DNA of 17,941 nucleotides. Source: Treponema sp. UBA3662. GTDB lineage: Bacteria; Spirochaetota; Spirochaetia; Treponematales; Treponemataceae. Positions within the stretch are counted from its first letter, which is position 1; each line of letters begins with the position of its first letter. A program made the position numbers and the translations under genes. Below, in pieces: positions 6,195 through 12,363 of the stretch. A model generated the notes under the pieces. It was not told the origin of the DNA and did not search any database. It was given only the letters and a program-made list of their open reading frames with translations. The stretch spans positions 1-17,941 of the forward strand of contig DFJV01000140.1 of assembly GCA_002373205.1 (NCBI GenBank), written 5' to 3'.

Positions 6195-6656
6195 ATGCCC
6201 AAAAATAAGTTTTTCAGGTACTGCTACCTGAATACTTACGCATTTTTGCTGCTCTTTTTGAGCATACTCGCAATGGCCATACCGCTATACAAAATATCGG
6301 CATGGCTTTTGCTGCCGCAGGGGATTGTAGCTTTATACATACTTTCCCGTGCGGCAAAACTTTTTTCCACCTGGCCGGACAAACAGCGTAAGTATGAAGT
6401 TCTATTCGGAAAAAACAAGACTCAGTTCACCCCCGAATCATTCAAGCTCTTTATGCAAATGCCCTGCGGAAGACTTTTAACAAAAGTAGTCCTTAGCGAC
6501 CTTGGCAAAAAAGACGAATACCGCACCCTAAAAAAACTCTACAAGCCCTCCTTCATCCAGGCAATCAAAAACGCCTTTGCCCCGCCCGTAAAAACCTCCG
6601 TCTACATAAACAAAGACTTCGTAAAATACCAGACCCCCACCAACACAGAGTCTTAA
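6195..6656 (+). CDS. Hypothetical two-pass membrane protein
   Basis: I do not recognise this 153-aa protein. The N-terminal half carries two hydrophobic segments (about residues 12-30 and 35-52, joined by PLYKISAW), followed by a basic, soluble C-terminal part of about 100 residues. That part contains a conserved-looking stretch, FTPESFKLFMQMPCGRLLTKVVLSDLGKKDEY, and several lysine-rich segments, so it is expected in the cytoplasm. ATG 6195 has only a weak AAGG upstream, which fits translation coupled to the DUF898-like gene ending 28 nt earlier. Codon use looks like that of its neighbours and the frame is open throughout, which supports a real gene. No catalytic motif was seen. Confidence 0.65.
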   Translation: MPKNKFFRYCYLNTYAFLLLFLSILAMAIPLYKISAWLLLPQGIVALYILSRAAKLFSTWPDKQRKYEVLFGKNKTQFTPESFKLFMQMPCGRLLTKVVLSDLGKKDEYRTLKKLYKPSFIQAIKNAFAPPVKTSVYINKDFVKYQTPTNTES

Positions 6657-6979
6657 TATATCACCCGTAATAGCTAAAGACTGTAAGTGCATATTTTCAA
6701 CAAATGTAATGCAAAAAAATATGTAAAGAAAGCACTGGAATTGAGGCAGTAAACGCGACAAAAAAGCATTTGCGCGGTGCGCCCCCCATAAGCGTATCTT
6801 TAGCCCCCCGTAGCTATACTCAATGCAATACAGGAAATCAGTTTGGTGTGCAGCGGAAGTCACACAACGGTAGCAAGTGCGTAGTGTTGTGGGCTGAAAA
6901 CCCGCATGGCTTGAAACTTCGTTGCGGGTACGGAGCGGAACGAGCAAAGCGAGTACGTAGCGTTATGCGGGAAAAAAGT
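6657..6979. other. Non-coding gap with GC-rich degenerate repeats
   Basis: No gene is supported here. The right part (about 6855-6971) has repeated short motifs: AGTGCGTAGTGTTGTGGG (6877-6893 region) resembles AGTACGTAGCGTTATGCGGG (6952-6971). Inverted pairs include CACAAC (6863-6868) with GTTGTG (6886-6891) and CCCGCAT (6901-6907) with ATGCGGG (6965-6971). It looks like decayed repeat DNA. An open frame at 6770-6994 gives a peptide with no ribosome site or family resemblance. Confidence 0.5.
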
Positions 6980-7081
6980 ATCAAAATGAGCTAGTGGGAC
7001 GTAGGAAAAAAGCAAGGAGGGACCCTTTAGGGAGGATTCCTTGATTTTTTCCGTTACTGGGACCCGCTAGCTCATTTTGAT
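6980..7081. repeat. 102-bp imperfect palindrome (MITE-like or long hairpin)
   Basis: The outer arms, 6980-6998 and 7063-7081 (ATCAAAATGAGCTAG plus TGGG on the left), pair over 19 positions with one G-T. A second pair of arms, GGAAAAAAGCAAGGA (7004-7018) and TCCTTGATTTTTTCC (7038-7052), matches at 14 of 15. A third small stem, CCCT/AGGG, spans 7023-7032. The asymmetric internal loop is 5 nt on the left and 10 nt on the right. It sits about 25 bp upstream of the promoter for the lipid-biogenesis operon. No flanking target duplication was recognised. Confidence 0.8.
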
Positions 7082-7104
7082 TTCTTTTGTTAAAACCCCA
7101 ACGC

Positions 7105-7133
7105 TTGCCCATAGCCCAAATTTAGATTATACT
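7105..7133 (+). promoter_or_regulatory. Promoter of the ispA/lpt operon, predicting a leaderless transcript
   Basis: TTGCCC (7105-7110) and TATACT (7128-7133) are separated by 17 nt, placing the start of transcription at about 7140-7141, the A of the ATG at 7141 or one base before it. A second TATAAT at 7133-7138 lies too close to the start codon to serve this ATG. No Shine-Dalgarno sequence is present, as in cheR. Confidence 0.45.
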
Positions 7134-7140
7134 ATAATAG

Positions 7141-8238
7141 ATGAACAAAGATTTTGCGCCTTACTTGGCACGCATAGAAGAAGAAATTCACAAGGCCCTT
7201 CCAAAAGTCTCCGGGAAGGAATGGCAAGATACCGTTTTTGGACAACTCTATCCCGCCGTTACAGCCAACCACATAAGCCCACTTATTACCCCCACCCGCT
7301 CCCTGGTTGACCTTGGGGGAAAGCGATGGAGGCCCCTGCTCCTCGTGTTAACAGCCCAGGCTCTTGCAGAAAAAGACGGCGGCACAAAGGACCCGTCTTC
7401 CAGCAATAAATTCGAGACAGCCTGCCACTTAACCCCCCTTGTGGAGTTCACCCACACGGCAAGCCTTATCCACGACGACATAGAAGACTCTTCAGACACC
7501 CGCCGTGGGCAGCCCGCCGCATACATAACATACGGTTTGGACACGGCCCTAAACGCAGGCTCCTGGCTTTATTTTGCTGCCACAAGCTGCATAGACACGC
7601 TTTCATCCACAGACGAAGCCCTAAAGGCAAGGGTTTACGCCCTCTACAACATGGAACTAAGAAGGCTCCACTTGGGACAGGCAATGGACATAGCTTGGCA
7701 CCGCAACAAAGGCTTTATTCCCAGCCCCGACGAATACCTTGCCATGGTTCAGTGCAAGACAGGAACGCTGGCATCCCTTGCGGTAAAACTTGGCTGCATG
7801 GCATGCAAGGCAGACGACTCCACTGCAAAAAAGGCCGGTGCTACAGCCGCAAAGATTGGCGCTGGCTTTCAGATTATAGACGACGTAATAAACCTTAGCA
7901 CTGGAAACCCGGGCAAAAAACGCGGAGACGACATTGTAGAAGGAAAAAAATCACTTCCAGTCCTGCTCTTTGCCCAAAACAAGGGAAACTCTTCCAAAGA
8001 ATTCAAGGAACTTGAAAGCTGCTTTGAACAGGCCGCAAAAGAAGGCATAAACAGCCCAGCCGTAGAAAAAGCCATAGGAATTCTTGAAAGCGCAAATTCA
8101 ATCGCGCAGGCAAAGCAAAAAGGCGTTTCGCTAATAGAAGAAGGTTGTGCAGAGTTTGCAGACATTTTTGGCAGCGCAAACAAATACGCACTTTTGATTC
8201 AAGATTTGTTCCGGTCAATGGTACCGGCAAACATCTAA
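7141..8238 (+). CDS. Polyprenyl diphosphate synthase (trans-isoprenyl type)
   Basis: This 365-aa protein condenses isopentenyl diphosphate with allylic diphosphates to build linear isoprenoids, such as the farnesyl precursor of the peptidoglycan lipid carrier. Motifs present are GGKRWRP (59-65), the first aspartate-rich motif D112-D113-I-E-D116 followed by SSDTRRG, and the second at 247-251, which reads DDVIN with N251 in place of the usual last aspartate. GDDIVEGKKSLP follows in the normal place. The residue five before the first motif is alanine (A107), a small residue that in the family often goes with longer products, so chain length is uncertain. It is longer than IspA (about 300 aa), mainly at the N-terminus and C-terminal half. 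It is the first gene of an operon with TPR, RseC-like and Lpt genes. Start ATG 7141 appears leaderless. Confidence 0.9.
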   Translation: MNKDFAPYLARIEEEIHKALPKVSGKEWQDTVFGQLYPAVTANHISPLITPTRSLVDLGGKRWRPLLLVLTAQALAEKDGGTKDPSSSNKFETACHLTPLVEFTHTASLIHDDIEDSSDTRRGQPAAYITYGLDTALNAGSWLYFAATSCIDTLSSTDEALKARVYALYNMELRRLHLGQAMDIAWHRNKGFIPSPDEYLAMVQCKTGTLASLAVKLGCMACKADDSTAKKAGATAAKIGAGFQIIDDVINLSTGNPGKKRGDDIVEGKKSLPVLLFAQNKGNSSKEFKELESCFEQAAKEGINSPAVEKAIGILESANSIAQAKQKGVSLIEEGCAEFADIFGSANKYALLIQDLFRSMVPANI

Positions 8239-8251
8239 AAGGAGGCCCTGC

Positions 8252-8770
8252 ATGAGAGAAACTTCAGAAACCTTGAACAACCAGGCCATAGAACTTGCCT
8301 CCAAGGGAGAATACAAGGAAGCAATAGCCTGCTTTATCCGCGCAATCTCAATGGAACGCCAGAACTACCTCTTATGGTTCAACCTTGGCATCACATACCG
8401 CGACGCAGGCAACCTGGAAGACGCAAAAAACGCCATCCACAAGGCCCACCTAATGAACCCCTACGACGAAGAGGTAATAGAGTCACTTGCAATAATCTGC
8501 TTCAACATGGGAAGGTTTGAAGAGGCATTCCGCTACTGCACGGCAGGACTTGGCTTAAACGATGCAAACTACCACCTGTGGAACACGCTTGGAGTCCTCT
8601 ACTTTAACCAGTCAGACTACGGAAGCGCAAGCGAAGCATTTGAACAGGCCCTCTCCATAAACCCCTATTACTACGATGCGCTCTACAACCTGCGGGACAC
8701 ATATTCCGAGCTGGGCAACGAATCAGGAGCAAAAGCCTGTGCCCTGCGCATGAAGGAGCTTAAAAGATAA
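8252..8770 (+). CDS. Tetratricopeptide-repeat (TPR) protein
   Basis: This 172-aa soluble protein is built almost entirely of TPR units of 34 residues at about 5-38, 39-72, 73-106 and 107-140, plus a partial fifth unit to the end. The consensus pattern (W-LG--Y---G----A---F--A----P) is clear, for example LWNTLGVLYFNQSDYGSASEAFEQALSINP. There is no signal peptide or membrane segment, so it should be cytoplasmic. TPR arrays bind other proteins; the partner is unknown. A strong AAAGGAGG site (8238-8245) precedes ATG 8252, 13 nt after the polyprenyl synthase stop. Its own stop overlaps the next start as TAATG, which implies translational coupling to the RseC-like protein. A scaffold role within the envelope operon is possible but is inference only. 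Confidence 0.9.
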   Translation: MRETSETLNNQAIELASKGEYKEAIACFIRAISMERQNYLLWFNLGITYRDAGNLEDAKNAIHKAHLMNPYDEEVIESLAIICFNMGRFEEAFRYCTAGLGLNDANYHLWNTLGVLYFNQSDYGSASEAFEQALSINPYYYDALYNLRDTYSELGNESGAKACALRMKELKR

Positions 8771-9186
8771 TGTACAAAAAAGGAATCGTCGTAAAAATAG
8801 AAAACGAAGAAGTCACAATCCTGCCCTTCGTAAAAGACGCATGTGCATCCTGCAGCCACAATTGCAGCGAACACGCAAGCTGTGAACCCTACACGGCCAC
8901 AAACCCGCATTCCCTCCCCATAAAAGAAGGAACCGTTGTTGGCATAAGCGCAGAAAAAAAAGCAGAAGCAACCCAAGGAATCATATCCCTTTTGTTCCCA
9001 TTCCTATTCGCCGTAGCAGGATTTGCCCTTTCCGCAAAAATAGCAGGCTTTCTTGGAATGATTGCAACAGAAGGATTCAAGGCCCTGTGCACGCTAATAT
9101 TCCTTTGCGCATCCGCACTAATAGTCCTTGCAGTAACAAGGATTTTTCCGCTTTCGGGACAAAACCAAATTGTAGAAGTGTATTAA
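8770..9186 (+). CDS. RseC/MucC-like (SoxR-reducing system) membrane protein
   Basis: This 138-aa protein fits the RseC/MucC family, membrane proteins linked to sigma-E control and to the Rsx/Rnf-type reducing system for SoxR. The N-terminal part has a beta-rich start (GIVVKIENEEVTILPF) and four cysteines in the family arrangement: C25, C28, C32 and C38, suited to holding a metal or redox centre. Two membrane helices follow (about 71-95 and 102-125). The final residues SGQNQIVEVY are soluble. Its ATG overlaps the TPR gene stop (TAATG), and the LptC-like gene starts 3 nt after its own stop. No sigma-E gene is near, so here the role may be in redox or envelope homeostasis rather than the classical stress response. 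The family call rests on layout and cysteines. Confidence 0.75.
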   Translation: MYKKGIVVKIENEEVTILPFVKDACASCSHNCSEHASCEPYTATNPHSLPIKEGTVVGISAEKKAEATQGIISLLFPFLFAVAGFALSAKIAGFLGMIATEGFKALCTLIFLCASALIVLAVTRIFPLSGQNQIVEVY

Positions 9187-9189
9187 AAT

Positions 9190-9753
9190 TTGAAGACCAC
9201 AAGCCCACTTTTTTTTGCAGCAGAATTTTTCCTCCTAAGTGCATTTTGCTCATGCTCGCTAAAGTATGACCAAACCACGGACACAAAAGGAAGCGTTCCA
9301 GAAATAATTTTTACAAACGTCAAATTCAGCCGCTACGAAAGGAATTCCCAAAAGCTAAGCCTTGCTTCTTCAAAGCTGGAAGAATACAAAAGCGACGGTG
9401 CCTACTTTGCAGTAGATGCCCAGTTCCAAACATGGGACTCAAACGGCAACGTAGACACAAAGGGCAGCTGCGGCCTTATTGGCATTCTTCCCCAAAAGAA
9501 CACCTACTCACTGCTCAATGGCGTAGAAATAGAAAACAATTCTCAGGGCATAAAAATCTCCGCACAGACCATGCAGTGGAACAGCCAGACTGAGCAGCTA
9601 ATTTTTGCAAAAGAGGATGAAGTTCATTTTACCCACGGAGACCTGGAACTTTCCGGAAAAGGATTTTCGGCAAGCGGAGTTTCCGGACGCTTTGAATTTG
9701 ACGGCCCGGTGGAAGGCTCAATCACCACAGGCGGTCAAGAGGAGGCAGAATGA
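9190..9753 (+). CDS. lptC: LptC-like periplasmic lipid-transport protein
   Basis: LptC receives lipid from the LptB2FG transporter and hands it to LptA in the periplasm. This 187-aa protein has an N-terminal hydrophobic segment (about 6-21) ending in FCSC, so it could be a lipoprotein (C22 most likely, with a relaxed spirochaete-type lipobox) or keep a membrane anchor. The rest is beta-rich with the LptC-type opening VPEIIFTNVKFSRYE and repeated strands such as KISAQTMQWNSQTEQL and DLELSGKGFSASG, typical of the beta-jellyroll fold. The start is a TTG at 9190, 3 nt after the rseC-like stop, with no good Shine-Dalgarno site; no in-frame ATG lies near, so coupled translation is likely. Its stop overlaps the lptA start (ATGA). 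It is named from the fold and from its place before lptA-lptB. Confidence 0.8.
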   Translation: MKTTSPLFFAAEFFLLSAFCSCSLKYDQTTDTKGSVPEIIFTNVKFSRYERNSQKLSLASSKLEEYKSDGAYFAVDAQFQTWDSNGNVDTKGSCGLIGILPQKNTYSLLNGVEIENNSQGIKISAQTMQWNSQTEQLIFAKEDEVHFTHGDLELSGKGFSASGVSGRFEFDGPVEGSITTGGQEEAE

Positions 9754-10640
9754 AGGCAAGGGCAACTCTTACAATTTTTCTGCTTGCAATAAGCATCTTT
9801 ACCGCCAGAGCAGAAAAAATAACCTTCAGTGCAGATTCAATGAGTGGTGTCTCCGGCAAAAACTCAGACAGGACAACCCTTTCCGGACACGCAAGCATAA
9901 AAGCAGACTCAATGGAAATTTCCGCAGACAGCATAGAGCTCTACGGAGCAGACTTCCGTTTCCTAAAAGCATCCGGCAGCATCAAGGGAATCAATTCGCA
10001 AAGCAAGCTTGAATTCACCTGCGATTCCATGACCTACGACCGCATATCAAAAATCGCAGTCCTCCGCAACAACGTTCACCTCATAGACAAAGAAAACAAA
10101 GTCACTGCGGATGCAGAACTAATTGAATACAACCAAAAGACAGAAGTCGCAGTCATGCAGATTAACGTCTATCTTGTGCAGGAAGAAAACACATGTACAG
10201 CGGCACATGCAGTCTACAACAAAAAACAGCAGCTCTTAGACATGAGCGGAAACCCACAAGTCGTCCAAAATCAGGATGCATTCAGGGCACAGGAAATATC
10301 GCTTAACCTAAAGACAAACGAAATCACCCTGGACGGACACGTGCGCGGTTCTGTAACAACAAAGAATTCTTCAAGCAGCGAAGGCTCGTCCAGCGGAACA
10401 AAGGCAAAGCCTGCCAGCGAGAAAAAAGAAGACTCCAGTTCAAACGCAAAAGACGGCAAAGAAAAAGAAAGCTCTGCAAAAGAAAGCGGCAAGTCAGAAA
10501 AAGACGGCAAGGCAAACGAAAAAGATTCAAAGGATTCAAAAGACAAAGATTCAGTTTCCAAAGAAGACCTATCCGTAAAAGATTCAAAAGAAGAAAAGGC
10601 AGACAAGGAAAAGGAAGAGGTAAAAGATGCAAAACGATGA
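9750..10640 (+). CDS. lptA: LptA-like (OstA) periplasmic bridge protein with charged C-terminal tail
   Basis: LptA polymers form the periplasmic bridge that carries lipopolysaccharide, or in spirochaetes perhaps another lipid, to the outer membrane. A signal peptide is clear (residues 1-21, cleaved after TARA). The body (22-205) shows the OstA-N pattern of repeated beta strands: ITFSADSMSG, HASIKADSMEISADSIELYG, LEFTCDSMTYD and KVTADAELIEYN. The last 91 residues (206-296) are almost only Ser, Lys, Glu, Asp and Gly, with DSKDSKDKDS-type runs and no aromatic residue; ordinary LptA is about 185 aa and lacks this tail. AGAGGAGG lies just before ATG 9750. The start overlaps the lptC stop by 4 nt, and the end overlaps lptB by 14 nt. 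The tail's role is unknown. Confidence 0.85.
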   Translation: MKARATLTIFLLAISIFTARAEKITFSADSMSGVSGKNSDRTTLSGHASIKADSMEISADSIELYGADFRFLKASGSIKGINSQSKLEFTCDSMTYDRISKIAVLRNNVHLIDKENKVTADAELIEYNQKTEVAVMQINVYLVQEENTCTAAHAVYNKKQQLLDMSGNPQVVQNQDAFRAQEISLNLKTNEITLDGHVRGSVTTKNSSSSEGSSSGTKAKPASEKKEDSSSNAKDGKEKESSAKESGKSEKDGKANEKDSKDSKDKDSVSKEDLSVKDSKEEKADKEKEEVKDAKR

Positions 10641-11403
10641 CACTGGAGACTTATTTTCCGACTCACGCACCCCCGGCATTCACTCGCTAAAAGTTTCTTC
10701 CCTGCACAAATCATTCGGAAAGAAAAACGTCGTAAAGGGAGTTGAATTTTCCATGCAGACAGGAGAAGTCGTTGGTCTCCTTGGGCCAAACGGAGCGGGA
10801 AAGACAACAACCTTCTACATGATTGTAGGATTTTACAAGCCCACCAGCGGAGAAATATTTTTGGACGACAAAAGAATCACAATCCTTCCCATGTACAAAC
10901 GCGCTCAGCTAGGCATATCCTATCTTCCCCAGGAACCGTCCGTATTCAGAAAGCTAACGGTAGAAGAAAACATCTGGGCAATCCTCGAAACACGCAAAGA
11001 CCTTAGCAAAAACCAAAAAAAGCAAAAGCTAGAAGAATTAATAGAAGAGTTTGCAATACAAAGAATCCGAAAGCAGCAGGCATACACCCTGTCAGGAGGA
11101 GAACGCCGCCGTACAGAAATTGCGCGCTCACTTGCAATAGAACCAAAATTCCTTTTGCTGGATGAACCCTTCGCCGGAATAGACCCCATTGCAGTTGCAG
11201 ACATAAAAAAAATGATCAAGCAGCTTTCGCAAAGGGGCATCGGCATACTAATCACAGACCACAACGTCCGCGACACTTTGGAAATCACAAGCCGGGCCAT
11301 CATCATTTCAACAGGAGAGCTCATCGTTCAGGGCAACAAGGCAGACATACTCGCCTCCCCGGAAGCAAGGGAAATCTACCTTGGCAAAGACTTCTCCATG
11401 TAA
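10627..11403 (+). CDS. lptB: Lipopolysaccharide export ABC transporter ATPase LptB
   Basis: LptB is the cytoplasmic ATPase that powers extraction of lipid from the inner membrane with LptF and LptG. This 258-aa protein has every ABC motif: Walker A GPNGAGKTT (53-61), Q-loop YLPQEPSVF, signature LSGGERRRTEIAR (from 155), Walker B FLLLDEPFAGIDP with D179 and E180, and the switch histidine H212 (TDHNVRDT). LSGGERRR, FAGIDP and ITDHNVR are characteristic of LptB rather than of other ABC ATPases. About 20 extra residues precede the domain. It overlaps lptA by 14 nt and ends the operon; a repeat array follows. lptF and lptG are not in this window. Treponemes can keep this system without making classical LPS, so the transported lipid is open. 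Confidence 0.95.
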   Translation: MQNDDTGDLFSDSRTPGIHSLKVSSLHKSFGKKNVVKGVEFSMQTGEVVGLLGPNGAGKTTTFYMIVGFYKPTSGEIFLDDKRITILPMYKRAQLGISYLPQEPSVFRKLTVEENIWAILETRKDLSKNQKKQKLEELIEEFAIQRIRKQQAYTLSGGERRRTEIARSLAIEPKFLLLDEPFAGIDPIAVADIKKMIKQLSQRGIGILITDHNVRDTLEITSRAIIISTGELIVQGNKADILASPEAREIYLGKDFSM

Positions 11404-12363
11404 TTTTGCACTCACCCCGTCACCGCAACCTCACCCCGTCACCCGAACCCCACGCCGTCACCCTGAACGCAGTCTGTCACCCTGAACTTGTTTCAGGGTC
11501 TGTATCCAGTTCTCATCATAAACTTAATCCATCACCCCGAACACACCCCGCCACCGCAACCCCATTCCGTCACCCAGAACCCACTCCGTCACCCCGAACG
11601 CAGTCTGTCACCCTGAACTTGTTTCAGGGTCTGTATAATCTTTCCCCCTTTATCTCTGCATTTTTTGGACGGTACTTTTATGGACGTAGTCCTAATTGCT
11701 CTACCATTCATTCCTTGACTAACTCGACCGTCAGTGCCAACTCGTCACCGCCCTTCCACCCTTCCCTAACGGTCATCCCGCCCTACGGCCGGGACTTGCG
11801 GGGTTCCACGGCGGCGTAGGACTTACCGTCCCCAACCACCTCTCCGCTACCCTGCATCCACTCCGCATTATGAACTCACTCCGTCACACAACCCCCACTC
11901 CGTCATCCTGCCCCCCCCTGTCACCCTGAACTTGTTTCAGGGTCTGTATCCAGTTCTCATCATAAACTCACCCCGTCACCCAAACTCACTCCGTCACCCC
12001 GAACTTGTTTCAGGGTCTGTATCCAGTTCTCATCATAAACTCACCCTGTCATCCTGAACTCGTTCCGTCACACCTAACCCATTCCGTCACACCGAACTCA
12101 CTCCGTTACCCCGAACCCATTCCGTCACCCTGAACTCACGCGTCACCCTGGCCCACCCTGTCACCCTGAACGCAGTCCGTCACCCTGAACTTGTTTCAGG
12201 GTCTGTATCCAGTTCTCATCATAAACTTAATCCATCACCCCGAACACACCCCGTCACCCAAACTCACTCCGCCACCCAGAACGCAGTCTGTCACCCTGAA
12301 CTTGTTTCAGGGTCTGTATAAGTTTTACACCTCATGTTTCACATATTCAAACAATGCAAAACT
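11404..12363. repeat. Array of six REP-like palindromes in ~19-bp degenerate repeats
   Basis: No credible gene lies in this 960-bp gap between convergent genes. A 30-bp element with core CCCTGAACTTGTTTCAGGG (8-bp stem ACCCTGAA/TTCAGGGT, loop CTTGT) and tail TCTGTAT starts at 11476, 11607, 11920, 11993, 12179 and 12290, always in the same orientation. Copies at 11476, 11920, 11993 and 12179 share the next 19 bases (CCAGTTCTCATCATAAACT); the other two do not. Between them are many units of about 19 bp such as CCACTCCGTCACCCCGAAC, which end like the palindrome's left half. The minus-strand oxidoreductase gene and lptB both end at the array, so it may also stop or slow converging transcription. 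Confidence 0.9.
11641..11875. other. Distinct insert within the repeat array
   Basis: This part of the array lacks the palindrome and most of the 19-bp units. It contains GGACGGTAC near 11668-11676 and a GC-rich segment (about 11771-11832) with CCTACGG and GGCGTAGG as inverted arms, and several direct or inverted pieces of GGACNGTA/TACCGTCC. It may be a different small repeat. I checked for a tRNA-like fold and did not find one. Confidence 0.4.

Noticed and set aside
6770..6994. 74-codon frame before the 102-bp palindrome
   Set aside because: It has no ribosome site, runs into the palindrome arm and lies in repeat-like GC-rich DNA.
10271..10810. 179-codon minus-strand frame opposite lptA/lptB
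   Set aside because: It is a shadow of the Ser/Lys/Glu-rich lptA tail, which reads as Phe/Ser/Leu-rich on the other strand, and it crosses the lptA-lptB overlap.
11406..11819. 137-codon open frame on the plus strand in the repeat array
   Set aside because: It has no ribosome site, and its peptide (HPELVSGS, VTLNLFQGL) is simply the translated palindrome, a known kind of false gene call.
11660..11830. Possible tRNA or structured RNA in the array insert
   Set aside because: GGTAGAGC-like pieces occur on the minus strand, but no T-arm, acceptor stem or cloverleaf can be built.
11404..12363. CRISPR array
   Set aside because: Repeats are palindromes at irregular spacing, the intervening sequences are themselves degenerate repeats rather than unique spacers, and no cas gene is near.
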